A DNA stretch of 64,000 nt from Microcystis wesenbergii NRERC-220 (GTDB lineage: Bacteria > Cyanobacteriota > Cyanobacteriia > Cyanobacteriales > Microcystaceae), in NCBI RefSeq assembly GCF_032027425.1, contig NZ_JAVSJA010000001.1, forward strand, positions 1,922,001 through 1,986,000, given 5' to 3'. The notes below the pieces were generated by a model. The model had not been told where the DNA came from, searched no databases, and saw nothing but the letters and a program-made list of their open reading frames with translations. Position numbers and translations under genes: made by a program. Every line of letters starts with the position of its first letter. Within the stretch, counting starts at the first letter, position 1. This document shows positions 1 to 7,740 of this stretch, piece after piece.

Positions 1-405
1 GGCCTGGCCGACAGCGCGCAATTGAATCGATTTTCCAGCGATTAAATCCTCAATAATATGTCCGCCGCCCCTTTCGGGATTTTCTCCCTCTAAATTCTCA
101 TTTTTGGCCGCTAGATCACTAATAGCACTGGCTCCTAAGTATAAATCCACCGCCCCAAAACCAGCATAAGCAGGAATCCCATCTAACCAACATTGACGAA
201 TTTTTATCGGCGGATCCGTCTGACCTAAATTAATAATTGCCCCCGACGATTCCATCGGTTCAAAGGTTCCCGTACAAACCACATCTACTTGGGAAAAAAC
301 CTCCTTAATTCCCATCTCGGTAACACGGCTTTTTAATTCCTCTACTGTCCAGACTACAGCCGTTTTTTTAGCGATCTTGTCGTTGATTTCAGCGATTGTT
401 CTCAT
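1..405 (-). CDS. DUF39 / homocysteine biosynthesis protein, 5' part only
   Basis: The reverse strand from 405 to the window edge reads 135 codons without a stop and starts MRTIAEINDKIAKKTAVVW. The stretches GTFEPMESSGAIINLGQTDP and AYAGFGAVDLYLGAS match the DUF39 (COG1900, HcyBio) family, which is linked to sulfide-dependent homocysteine formation from aspartate semialdehyde in archaea and some bacteria. Only the N-terminal part is present, so length and C-terminal features cannot be judged. The family call is from remembered motifs, and the role in this organism is inferred. Confidence 0.8.
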   Translation of the reverse strand, partial: MRTIAEINDKIAKKTAVVWTVEELKSRVTEMGIKEVFSQVDVVCTGTFEPMESSGAIINLGQTDPPIKIRQCWLDGIPAYAGFGAVDLYLGASAISDLAAKNENLEGENPERGGGHIIEDLIAGKSIQLRAVGQA

Positions 406-489
406 GATAAAAATTGGCAAGATGGGGGGTTAGGGAGCTTTTTGCTGTTGTCAGTAAACAGTAATCAGATTTGAGTTTTCAGTCAGTGG

Positions 490-632
490 TAAGTAGGTAG
501 GCGTTAAAAATTATCAGACACCCCCCTTATCAAGGGTAGGGTTGATTCATGAATCAACCCTACCTTATCAAGGGGGGCAGGGGGGATCGAACCTAAAATC
601 CATTTTTAATTTAATTATAACCAGCTACTTAT
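490..632. repeat. MITE-like element with perfect internal palindrome
   Basis: The element begins TAAGTAGGT and ends AGCTACTTA, a short terminal inverted repeat. It carries a perfect 30-bp palindrome at 535-564 centred on TTCATGAA. Relatives lie at 33827-34112, 37397-37675 and 47033-47191, sharing both the 'GCGTTAAAAATTATCAGACA' side and the 'TTTAATTTAATTATAACC' side. It has no coding capacity. It occupies most of the gap before the methyltransferase; the rest of 406-748 is short 'ACTGATTACTGATCACTGA' type repeats. Confidence 0.75.
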
Positions 633-748
633 TAACCGAGCAGTATTAAATGGCGGTGACAGTGCTGTTTTTTCACTGATTACTGATTACTGATCACTGA
701 TCACTGTTATAAGATGAGAAAGGGAAAATTTACGATCGAAGCTTTTCT

Positions 749-1675
749 ATGACAGTTACACCCGTTCCGGCCTCCTTTAATCCTGTTTCTGGTCTAGTTA
801 ACCGTATTCTCGCCATAAAACCGCTTTTTGACATCGCTCGCTATCAGGCCCGCAATATGATGATTAAAAGAGCCGAAAAACTAGGCGTACCTTGGCGAGA
901 AACCGTCAAACAATGGCAACAAAGGGATTGGAGTCGGGAACTGCAAGCGGTAGAAAATCCCGATCTCGTCTATCCCGAATACTACGTTTGTTCTTTCCAC
1001 GCTTACGAAAAGGGCAATTTAGACTGGTTGCCAGCTTTTGAGGTAGAATCTGCCGCCTATGCTGTCCATTCTACCATCTGGCCCGGGGCGGGGATTGACG
1101 GCGATCCGCGATTGCGACGGGAATATCACCGGATATTGAAGGAGCAAATCAAGGCAGAAATTAACGATATTGTCGATTTAGGCTGTAGTGTCGGCATGAG
1201 CAGCTTCGCACTGCAAGATACTTATCCTCAAGCGCGGGTAACTGGGTTAGATCTCTCTCCCTACTATTTAGCCGTTGCCCAATACCAAGCTCAACAAAAA
1301 CAAAAGACGATTCAATGGCAACACGCAGCCGCGGAAAAAACTCAATTACCCAGTCAGTCCTACGATCTGGTATCGTCGTTTTTAATGTTCCACGAACTAC
1401 CCCAACAGGCTACTAGAGAAATTTTCGCCGAAGCGCGTCGTTTATTGCGATCGGGGGGTTATTTGACGCTGATGGATATGAATCCGCGCTCGGAAATTTA
1501 TCGAAAAATGCCCCCTTATGTCCTAACCTTACTCAAGAGTACCGAACCCTATCTCGATCAATATTTTACTCTCGATATCGAACGGGCATTAGTTGAAGCG
1601 GGGTTTCAAACACCGATCATTACCCCCACCAGTCCCCGACATCGGGCGATTGTTGCGCGGGTTTCCGAATCATAA
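749..1675 (+). CDS. class I SAM-dependent methyltransferase
   Basis: A 308-residue protein with a Rossmann methyltransferase core in its second half. Motif I, DLGCSVGMSS, lies near residues 143-152, with an acidic GLDLSP after the next strand, then a post-motif region SYDLVSSFLMFHELP and ARRLLRSGGYLTLMDMNP typical of UbiE-like enzymes. The N-terminal 130 residues are an extra domain I cannot assign. The substrate is unknown. The hupE-like gene follows 14 bp downstream on the same strand, so the two are probably co-transcribed; no functional link is evident. Confidence 0.8.
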   Translation: MTVTPVPASFNPVSGLVNRILAIKPLFDIARYQARNMMIKRAEKLGVPWRETVKQWQQRDWSRELQAVENPDLVYPEYYVCSFHAYEKGNLDWLPAFEVESAAYAVHSTIWPGAGIDGDPRLRREYHRILKEQIKAEINDIVDLGCSVGMSSFALQDTYPQARVTGLDLSPYYLAVAQYQAQQKQKTIQWQHAAAEKTQLPSQSYDLVSSFLMFHELPQQATREIFAEARRLLRSGGYLTLMDMNPRSEIYRKMPPYVLTLLKSTEPYLDQYFTLDIERALVEAGFQTPIITPTSPRHRAIVARVSES

Positions 1676-1689
1676 TTTTGAGGTAATCA

Positions 1690-2343
1690 ATGAAGATAAT
1701 TTTTCGTCAAAGCTGGACAAAGATATTAACTATTGTCCCTCTCTTCCTGTTAATTTTTGCCAGCAAAACCCTCGCCCATCATGCTATGGGAGGGCAAACT
1801 CCTGATAATTTTTGGAACGGATTTTTATCGGGTTTAGCTCACCCAGTTATCGGTTTAGATCATTTAGCTTTTGTGGTGGCTAGTGGTTTAATTGCTGTGG
1901 GGATGGAACAGGGTTTATTGATTCCGATCGCTTTTGCAATTGCCACTTTAATCGGCACGGGCATTCATTTACAGGAAATAAATTTACTTTTTCCTGAGGG
2001 GATTGTTGCCCTTTCTGTGGTGATTTTTGGCGTGATTTTAACCCTGAAAAAAGGTTTACAAACTCATTCTAATCTCTATACGATCGCTCTGGCAACTCTG
2101 GCAATGATCGCGGGAATTTTCCACGGTTATGCCTACGGAGAATCAATTATCGGGGCGCGAGTTGCCGCTTTAGTTGCCTATTTAATCGGTTTTACCGTCA
2201 TCCAATTAGCGATCGCAGCTGGAGCTTTTTTCCTTGGCGGTGTCATCAAGGAAAAATTAGCCAAGCAAGCAACTCTAATTAGCAAGTTCATCGGATTGGC
2301 AATTATGGCGATCGGTACAACTTTTTTAGTGGGAATTAAGTAA
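1690..2343 (+). CDS. HupE/UreJ family metal permease
   Basis: A 217-residue membrane protein with an N-terminal signal-like segment, a histidine pair after it (LAHHAMGG), and about six hydrophobic helices. The motif HPVIGLDHLAFVVASG is the signature of HupE/UreJ proteins, which are believed to move nickel or cobalt for hydrogenase or urease. A GAGG ribosome site sits 7 bases ahead of the ATG. It is probably cotranscribed with the upstream methyltransferase gene. No hydrogenase or urease genes are in the window, so the metal is inferred from the family only. Confidence 0.85.
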   Translation: MKIIFRQSWTKILTIVPLFLLIFASKTLAHHAMGGQTPDNFWNGFLSGLAHPVIGLDHLAFVVASGLIAVGMEQGLLIPIAFAIATLIGTGIHLQEINLLFPEGIVALSVVIFGVILTLKKGLQTHSNLYTIALATLAMIAGIFHGYAYGESIIGARVAALVAYLIGFTVIQLAIAAGAFFLGGVIKEKLAKQATLISKFIGLAIMAIGTTFLVGIK

Positions 2344-2401
2344 ATTAATCTCGATGGGGCTAATTATTAATGGCTCTCTTGAGGTTATGGGATCGAAGAA
2401 A

Positions 2402-2420
2402 GGGCGTACAATATACGCCC
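2402..2420. terminator. hairpin between convergent genes
   Basis: GGGCGTA and TACGCCC pair around a five-base loop between hupE-like (+) and the AraC gene (-). No T-run follows directly, so it may be one of the common short cyanobacterial GGGCG...CGCCC repeats rather than a true terminator. Confidence 0.35.
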
Positions 2421-2507
2421 CTGCCAAACAAGTGCGGGAGAGCCGCTAAATCAAAAATAAGCCAGATAAATCTAAAAATAATCCTGATTTCTACCCCTAC
2501 TATTTTT

Positions 2508-3512
2508 TTAGGTTTCCGAGGGGAAGTAACCAAACAGTTTTTTATAATCAGAGGCCAGATATCCTCGGTGAAAAAAACCTAATTCTTCGGCAATTTCATA
2601 AACTAATTTTGTCTGATTATTTTGGTTAAGAGATTGATGTAAAGCATTAAGACGAAGCAATTTAAAATAATTGTAAGGAGACATTTGATAGAAGTCTTTA
2701 AATATATATTCTAAGGTGCGTTGACTTACTTTTAATTCTTGACAAATCGCTGGAATAGTCAGATCAGAACGCAGATTTTTTCTCATCATTTCTTCTGCTT
2801 TTTTGAGGATAGAGGTGCGTCTGATAGCGTTTTTAGGGATTTTAATATCTTTGGTTACTGCTAAAGTCAAAAGAAAATCTTTGACAATTTCTTCTTTTAA
2901 TTTTTGACTGACAAAATTCAATCTTAATGCTTTTCTTTTCCCAGATATTTGTTGACGATCTAAATTAAATAGCATTTGATAAAGTTGATGACAAGATTGT
3001 TGGAGATGACGAATTTTTTCCGATGGGCAAATCACAATAGAAGAAGCGGAAGAATTTAAAAACTTTTTCGCTTCTGGTAACTCTAAAGTTTGGCACAATT
3101 GTTGCAGATAATTATCATGAACGTAAAGCTGAAAACGATTGGAAAAGGGATGTTGAAAAATGGAAATTTCTGATTTAGGGGGGACAATCCCAAGATAGTT
3201 ATTTTCTAATGAGTACAAATTTTGGAAGAAGACGGAATTCACGTGAATAGGAATCGCAAAAACCCACATTTTAGAATGGACTACTCCCACAACATTTATT
3301 AAACAATTACGTTGCGATAATTCTAACATCACTTCATCGATGATGATCCTTGAAAGATACCCTTCAAAATGATCACCACTGAGTTGTAAAGCATCTCCGT
3401 TGACAAATTCTCGATTCTGAAAATAGCGAGAAAAGTCACAAAAATATTCACTTTTAAAGGTTAATTCCTGAGAATCAATTAAAATATCGGTTTTATTGTC
3501 AAAAATAAACAT
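2508..3512 (-). CDS. AraC-family transcriptional regulator
   Basis: A 334-residue protein whose last 100 residues form a double helix-turn-helix of the AraC/XylS type: ILKKAEEMMRKNLRSDLTIP, ICQELKVSQRTLEYIFKDF, then MSPYNYFKLLRLNA and AEELGFFHRGYLASDYKKLF. The N-terminal 220 residues resemble the poorly defined sensor part of EutR/QuiA-like regulators and show no cupin signature. An AGGAG site lies about 9 bases before the ATG. The target operon is unknown. The gene is convergent with hupE and is followed upstream by repeats and the toxin-antitoxin island. Confidence 0.85.
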   Translation of the reverse strand: MFIFDNKTDILIDSQELTFKSEYFCDFSRYFQNREFVNGDALQLSGDHFEGYLSRIIIDEVMLELSQRNCLINVVGVVHSKMWVFAIPIHVNSVFFQNLYSLENNYLGIVPPKSEISIFQHPFSNRFQLYVHDNYLQQLCQTLELPEAKKFLNSSASSIVICPSEKIRHLQQSCHQLYQMLFNLDRQQISGKRKALRLNFVSQKLKEEIVKDFLLTLAVTKDIKIPKNAIRRTSILKKAEEMMRKNLRSDLTIPAICQELKVSQRTLEYIFKDFYQMSPYNYFKLLRLNALHQSLNQNNQTKLVYEIAEELGFFHRGYLASDYKKLFGYFPSET

Positions 3513-3553
3513 TTATATAACTCCTGGGTTATTGAGTGAAATAAAGCTTTTTT

Positions 3554-3654
3554 GGCGTTGTCAAATTGAAAGATGATCCGAATCAGCTTGGAACTGAAAT
3601 TACTTTGATAGCAAGGATTGCATTGCATCTTTCATATTCTGATCTGACAACGCC
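3554..3654. repeat. MITE-like element with GGCGTTGTCA termini
   Basis: About 101 bp bounded by GGCGTTGTCA and TGACAACGCC, a perfect 10-bp terminal inverted repeat, with further partial pairing inside (AAAGATG against CATCTTT). It has no ORF. It is probably a non-autonomous IS derivative between the AraC gene and the hicAB locus. Confidence 0.55.
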
Positions 3655-3769
3655 AGGTTTTTGACCTGTTAAAATCCGATGTTCATGCTGCGAAAATAGG
3701 ATTGTGACCTTCAAAAACCTTGCATTATCCTTTTAATAGTACATTAACTCGTACAAAGAAAGAGGGCAA

Positions 3770-3925
3770 CAAAGCCTGAAACTCCTGACTCCGTTTGGAC
3801 CTCGGCGTGAGACTTCGGACGTTCGGCGAGACTTCGGACGTTCGGCGAGCTTTTGTCGAGCCGCGTGAGCTTTTGTCGAACGCTCAGTCGAGCGGACGGT
3901 GCTGACGACCGACTCCTGACGACCG
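3770..3925. repeat. short GC-rich REP-like repeats
   Basis: Tandem and inverted copies of CTTCGGACGTTCGGCGAG and GAGCTTTTGTCGA occur here. Relatives are seen at 38895-38945 and 51280-51320. The block reaches the 3' end of hicB, so the last residues of that protein may be repeat-derived. Confidence 0.6.
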
Positions 3926-4171
3926 ACTCCTAACCCCACCAACAAACTTTTTGCCGCAAACCCTAGTTATTTCAGGATGAGGTAAAGATTCCCCTAATTT
4001 CTGATAAAGTTGCATCAGAGATACTAGGACTTCTTCAGCATTTTTCACAGCTTCAGCATAAGTATTACCATGAGTTCGCCATTTTTGACCTGGAAAGTCG
4101 GGTAAGCCAACTAGATAACAATTGTCTTCATCAGACCACTGAATCACTATTCTATATTTAAGTTTTTTCAT
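3884..4171 (-). CDS. hicB: HicB-type antitoxin
   Basis: Reads MKKLKYRIVIQWSDEDNCYL then VGLPDFPGQKWRTHG and YAEAVKNAEEVLVSLMQLYQ, the partial RNase H-like HicB fold that binds HicA. I place the start at 4171, not at the in-frame ATG at 4201, because AGGAG lies at a normal distance upstream of 4171. The C-terminus runs into GC-rich repeat DNA (residues after GKKFVGG are not typical of HicB), suggesting the original end was replaced. It sits directly after hicA on the same strand, the usual order. Confidence 0.8.
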   Translation of the reverse strand: MKKLKYRIVIQWSDEDNCYLVGLPDFPGQKWRTHGNTYAEAVKNAEEVLVSLMQLYQKLGESLPHPEITRVCGKKFVGGVRSRSSGVGRQHRPLD

Positions 4172-4191
4172 CTTCTTTTCTCCTGACCTCT

Positions 4192-4374
4192 TCAATGGCA
4201 TTTTTGACTTCTTGATTCTTGGTAACGTTTAGCATCCGCTCCGTCTTTTCCCGAGAGAGTGATTTTCCCTGCATATAGAGGGTGTAACCAATGGTTGTGA
4301 CTGCCTTTTCCCGGAAAATCAATAAATCCAGCTTTTTTGAGCATTTGTTTTAATTCTCTGATTTTTTTTGGCAT
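4192..4374 (-). pseudogene. hicA: HicA toxin, frameshifted near the C-terminus
   Basis: HicA is a small dsRBD-fold mRNA interferase. The protein shows the catalytic region GKGSHNHWLHP (His26) and LSGKDGADAKRYQE as in the family. After residue 53 the frame gives SRSQKCH and stops, whereas removing one base near 4213-4216 restores QEVKNAIEEVRRKEDEKT ending at 4158, overlapping hicB by 14 bases as is common in hicAB. The toxin is therefore probably truncated by a one-base insertion, or the base is a sequencing error. Function of the short form is uncertain. Confidence 0.75.
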
Positions 4375-4426
4375 CAGTCAAGATTTGATCGATCAGGTAA
4401 TTTGCTGGGGGGTGTGACAAGTCTTG

Positions 4427-4510
4427 TATAATCTGTTAAAACTATAAGATGCTAAAAAGGCTGCGCTATAATACTCCATCAGGATGATAGCACGGTAATT
4501 AGGAGAAGCG
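4427..4510 (+). promoter_or_regulatory. promoter region of parDE, duplicated at 6077-6157
   Basis: Upstream of parD is a TATAAT box at about 4467-4472 and an AGGAGAAG ribosome site just before the ATG. Nearly the same sequence (one clear change) precedes the second parD at 6158. Conservation of the whole leader indicates that promoter and antitoxin were duplicated together. ParD normally autorepresses at such sites, which is an inference here. Confidence 0.6.
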
Positions 4511-4795
4511 ATGAACACTATCCAACTGACAACGGAAATAGAAGATTTGATTGCTCAACAAATCAAAACAGGAAAATATCAAGATGATTTAGCCGTTATT
4601 GAAGAGGGATTGCGTTTATTGGCAGAAAGAGACAGAATTTACCGAGGAAGATTTGAAGAATTGAAACGGGAAGTTATGATTGGCGTTGAGGAATTAAGAC
4701 GACAGGAAGGAATTAATGCCGAAGAGGTTTTTTCAGAATTAGAAGAGGATTTACAACAAATAGAGGCTAAGGGTTTCCCGATGAGTCAGAAATAA
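4511..4795 (+). CDS. parD: ParD-type antitoxin
   Basis: A 94-residue acidic helical protein. Its N-terminus MNTIQLTTEIEDLIAQQIKT is a ribbon-helix-helix segment, followed by YQDDLAVIEEGLRLLAERD, the conserved ParD helix. The toxin ATG overlaps its stop codon (TAATG at 4793-4797), typical translational coupling. A second, nearly identical antitoxin begins at 6158; the two proteins match until about residue 60 and then diverge (GVEELRRQ against GVQELKRG). Confidence 0.85.
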   Translation: MNTIQLTTEIEDLIAQQIKTGKYQDDLAVIEEGLRLLAERDRIYRGRFEELKREVMIGVEELRRQEGINAEEVFSELEEDLQQIEAKGFPMSQK

Positions 4796-5091
4796 TGTCA
4801 AAGATTATTTTCTCACCCTCAGCTAGATTGGATTTAAAGCAAATTAATAGTTACTTGGCTGGGAAAAATCCGCAAGCTGCTAGAATTTTAAAAGAAAAAA
4901 TCCAACAGGCTTGTAAAAAATTAGCTAAATTCCCCAATCTGGGACGTAGGCGCGATGAGTTAATCCCTAGATTACGAAGTTTTTCAGTAGAAGATTATCT
5001 GATCTTTTATTTCCCTCTTGAAACCGGAATTGAAATCGCAAGAGTAGTCAGTGGATATAGAGATTTAGATGCTATGTTTGATGTTGATTAA
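4795..5091 (+). CDS. parE: ParE/RelE-fold toxin
   Basis: A 98-residue protein of the ParE branch: IIFSPSARLDLKQINSYLAG, NPQAARILKEKI and KFPNLGRRRDELIPRLRSFS followed by YLIFYFPLETGIEIARVVSG. ParE toxins poison DNA gyrase. The length is normal and no key segment appears missing, so this pair looks intact. It is translationally coupled to the parD gene ahead of it. Its 3' flank (GATGTTTGATGTTGATTAA) resembles the sequence at about 8285, upstream of the intact peptide precursor, which marks an internal duplication. Confidence 0.85.
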   Translation: MSKIIFSPSARLDLKQINSYLAGKNPQAARILKEKIQQACKKLAKFPNLGRRRDELIPRLRSFSVEDYLIFYFPLETGIEIARVVSGYRDLDAMFDVD

Positions 5092-5280
5092 GCAAGCGAT
5101 CGCATCAATCTAAGGGTGTCATTCTTCCCTGCTCCCCAGTAGCATCGGCTGGGGGTTTCTTCGGGAAATTTAAGCTGATCTAAACTTAACAAAAACCTAA
5201 CAAAACTTCACCGAAAAACTCTTGACTCGGGAAAAAAGAACTGGTACAACTTGACTTAGTAAAATTATGGAGGATACACC

Positions 5281-5352
5281 ATGATGAAAACCAAAAAACT
5301 GACCCTCCATAACGCTGCTCCAATTTGGCTACGATTAATATATGAAATTTGA
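5281..5352 (+). pseudogene. broken copy of cyanobactin-type precursor peptide gene
   Basis: Reads MMKTKKLTLHNAAPIWLRL then YEI and stop. The first 14 residues match the leader of the intact precursor at 8493 (MKTKKLTPRNAAPV), but the core and the tail are gone, replaced by the start of brnT (ATG at 5342). The 180 bases upstream (from about 5095, GCGATCGCATC through GGAGGATA) are also clearly alike at both loci, including promoter and ribosome site. It is a decayed duplicate and is unlikely to make a product. Confidence 0.7.
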
Positions 5353-5629
5353 ATGGGATGAACGCAAAAATCAAAGCAACCTTATTAAACATGGATTTGA
5401 CTTCGCCGACGCTTATCGTATCTTTAACTTACCAATGGTTGTTGAATTGGATGAGCGAGAGAATTATGGAGAAACTCGCTTTGTGGCTATTGGTTTACTA
5501 GATGGACGAGTCGTTGTTATTGTCTATACTGAACCTGACGCTCAAACAATTCGCATTATATCCTTAAGAAAAGCATTATCTTACGAAGGAAAACATTATG
5601 AGCAATATCTCAAAAACAGATTGGAGTAG
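5342..5629 (+). CDS. brnT: BrnT toxin
   Basis: A 95-residue ribonuclease toxin of the BrnT family. It starts MKFEWDERKNQSNLIKHGFD, the hallmark FEWDxxKxxxNxxKHG motif, and continues with ETRFVAIGLLDGRVVVIVYT and IRIISLRKAL, containing the catalytic Arg/Lys candidates. Its 3' end overlaps brnA by 32 bases, the standard toxin-first order of this system. The start lies inside the remains of the leader-peptide pseudogene at 5281, so it may use the duplicated GGAGG signal upstream only weakly. Confidence 0.9.
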   Translation: MKFEWDERKNQSNLIKHGFDFADAYRIFNLPMVVELDERENYGETRFVAIGLLDGRVVVIVYTEPDAQTIRIISLRKALSYEGKHYEQYLKNRLE

Positions 5630-5876
5630 AATTGATGGGATGAAAGATGAGGATATTGATACTTCTGATATTCCTCCACTATCAGAAGATTTTTGGGTTA
5701 AAGCACAATTGCGACTACCGGAAGATATTGTTACTGTAAAAGTCGAAATAGATGCAGAAACTTTTGCTTGGTTTCAATCCCAGGGAGAAACTGCACAAGA
5801 ACAAATGTCTGTGGCGTTAAAAACTTATGCTCAGGCCAATCAAGCTTTTTCTTCATCTATAACAAAAGTAGAATAG
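5598..5876 (+). CDS. brnA: BrnA antitoxin
   Basis: A 92-residue protein with the BrnA motif TSDIPPLSEDFWVKAQLRLP and a C-terminal ribbon-helix-helix segment (VTVKVEIDAETFAWFQSQGE). BrnA binds BrnT and represses the brnTA promoter. It overlaps brnT by 32 bases. Both genes look complete. Confidence 0.9.
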   Translation: MSNISKTDWSRIDGMKDEDIDTSDIPPLSEDFWVKAQLRLPEDIVTVKVEIDAETFAWFQSQGETAQEQMSVALKTYAQANQAFSSSITKVE

Positions 5877-5917
5877 GGGAGCAGGGGGGGTAGCAGGGGA
5901 GTACAGGTTTTTGCTCT

Positions 5918-5951
5918 CATAGTAGGTTGATTCATGAATCAACCTACTATG
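5918..5951. repeat. 34-bp perfect palindrome
   Basis: A perfect palindrome centred on TTCATGAA, carrying TAGTAGGTTGA and TCAACCTACTA arms. It is the core hairpin of the MITE-like family at 490-632, here without the outer arms. It lies between brnA and the duplicated parD. Confidence 0.7.
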
Positions 5952-6157
5952 ACTGGACCAGGGAGAGCAGAGAAGCAGCGGTTTTTGCTCTTCTCGGTCC
6001 CCCTTTTCCTTGACTCACGAGTGTTAGAAGACTTAGATTCGGATAGATGAACCAGTCTATCTGGCAGTCTGTCCAAAATCTGTTAAAACTATAAGATGCT
6101 AAAAAGGCTGCGCTATAATACTCGATCAGGATGATAGCACGGTAATTAGGAGAAGCG

Positions 6158-6421
6158 ATGAACACTATCCAACTGACACCAGAAATAGAAGATTTGATTG
6201 CTCAACAAATTAAAACAGGAAAATATCAAGATGATTTAGCCGTTATTGAAGAGGGATTGCGTTTATTGGCAGAAAGAGACAGAATTTACCGAGGAAGATT
6301 TGAAGAATTGAAACGGGAAGTCATGATTGGGGTGCAAGAGTTGAAACGTGGGGAAAGTTTTGATGGTAGAGAAGTCATCAACAGATTAAAAGCAAACAAT
6401 CTTCAGAATTGTGGATATTAA
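6158..6421 (+). CDS. second ParD-type antitoxin, without intact toxin
   Basis: An 87-residue near-copy of the antitoxin at 4511; the first 59 residues differ at one position (TPEIED for TTEIED). The tail diverges to ESFDGREVINRLKANN. The gene is complete with its duplicated promoter and AGGAG site. The toxin gene that should follow (ATG at 6425) is interrupted by an insertion sequence after 12 codons. The antitoxin may therefore be an orphan able to interact with the parE at 4795, which is an inference. Confidence 0.8.
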   Translation: MNTIQLTPEIEDLIAQQIKTGKYQDDLAVIEEGLRLLAERDRIYRGRFEELKREVMIGVQELKRGESFDGREVINRLKANNLQNCGY

Positions 6422-6461
6422 ATTATGACCATTATTTTAATATCTTCAACAGCTAAAGAAG

Positions 6462-7635
6462 CAGAAGTGTTGAACGTTGAGAAAAGTCAGAAAAAAATGC
6501 TATTATAGATAGAATCTAGACAACTTATTCCCCTCACAATAGGGAGTTTGCCCTGATGACGAATTTTTCAAAACTCATAAAAGAGCTTCTCAAACCACTG
6601 CCTAAAAATGACTACCCCGCTTTAGATACTTTTACATTTTTGTCCTGTTGGATTGGTTTTGCTTTAGATAAAAGCATCGTCAGTATGAGGGACTTATGCA
6701 GTAGAATGGTACTTCAAGGAATTAATGTAAATTTATCCACATTTTCTAAGGCAAGCAAAATTAGAGAAACAAGTCCATTTGAGAAAGTCATTGTCGAATT
6801 AAATAAGCGTTTAGTTGCCAAAAAAGGAATAGAGAATGCGCGAGCTTTATTTCCTATTGACTCAACAATAATTAGCTTAACCAGTAAATTACTATGGTCC
6901 CAGGGATGGCATCAAGTAAAACTATTCTCTGGTCTTAATAGTATCACAACAGAGGTGGTCGGAATACTCATCCATTTTGGTCAAGGTCATGACTCAAAAG
7001 AAGGAGGAAAAACGATAGAAGCAATTCCTGTAAATGGAGTTGGAGCAATGGATAGAGGATTTGCGTCTAATCAAAGAATCACCGAATTATTAGAGAGTAG
7101 TGACAAGCATTTTGTCTTGAGAGTGAAAAATAATATTAGCCTAGAGATGCTCGAAAATGGCAAGTGTAAACTCGGAAAAGATAAAAGACAAATAGAAGTA
7201 AGAGTAGTCGCTTTTTGCGACCTAGAAAGTCAAACAGAATTTCGGCTGGCGACAGATTTACCTCTAGAAGGAGAAGGAGCAGTTAGTAATGAAGAAGTTG
7301 CCGAAATTTACATCCAAAGATGGCAAATAGAACTGCTGTGGAAATTTTTAAAAATGCATCTAAAGTTGGATAATCTAATCACTAAAAACGAGAACGGAAT
7401 CCGCCTACAGATCTATAGTTGCATTATCGCTTATCTGATTCTACAGCTAATAGATATTGAAGAAGGATTTGGGAAAAGCTTATTAGACAAACTGCGCTAT
7501 TTACAGAGTTTCATGTGTCAACATATTAGCTATGTACACTGGTTCCGGAGGATTGTCTATTCAATTTAAAATTTGATGTTATAGGGGTATTATGCTTGTC
7601 AATGTAAAGTTTTATTACAGGATTCAACGTTTCTG
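6462..7635 (+). mobile_element. IS4-family insertion sequence with 9-bp target duplication
   Basis: An 1174-bp element. The left end is CAGAAGTGTTGAACG; the right end read inward is CAGAAACGTTGAATC, an imperfect terminal inverted repeat. It is flanked by CTAAAGAAG on both sides. Nine-base target duplication and the transposase type fit the IS4 family (IS10/IS50-like behaviour). It lies within a parE copy. Confidence 0.8.
6556..7569 (+). CDS. IS4-family transposase
   Basis: A 337-residue DDE transposase. The first Asp lies in FPIDSTIISLTS, the second in GAMDRGFASN, and the YREK-type signature is YIQRWQIELLWKFLKMHLKL (Tyr, Arg, Glu, Lys in order). The length is slightly short for IS4 enzymes but all catalytic elements are present, so the element may be active. 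It fills most of the IS at 6462-7635. Confidence 0.85.
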   Translation: MTNFSKLIKELLKPLPKNDYPALDTFTFLSCWIGFALDKSIVSMRDLCSRMVLQGINVNLSTFSKASKIRETSPFEKVIVELNKRLVAKKGIENARALFPIDSTIISLTSKLLWSQGWHQVKLFSGLNSITTEVVGILIHFGQGHDSKEGGKTIEAIPVNGVGAMDRGFASNQRITELLESSDKHFVLRVKNNISLEMLENGKCKLGKDKRQIEVRVVAFCDLESQTEFRLATDLPLEGEGAVSNEEVAEIYIQRWQIELLWKFLKMHLKLDNLITKNENGIRLQIYSCIIAYLILQLIDIEEGFGKSLLDKLRYLQSFMCQHISYVHWFRRIVYSI

Positions 7636-7740
7636 CTAAAGAAGATTTAGAAAGCATCAATAATCGGATTGCTTATTCTAATCTTCAAGATGCCAATCAG
7701 TTAAACTTATTACTTAAATTAAATCAAGAGAGGATCAATT

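Noticed and set aside
3733-3945. 70-residue ORF between AraC and hicB
   Set aside because: It lies wholly in REP-like repeats with no ribosome site or family likeness.
4171-4201. Longer HicB start at 4201
   Set aside because: The ten added residues lack family support and the ribosome site fits the ATG at 4171.
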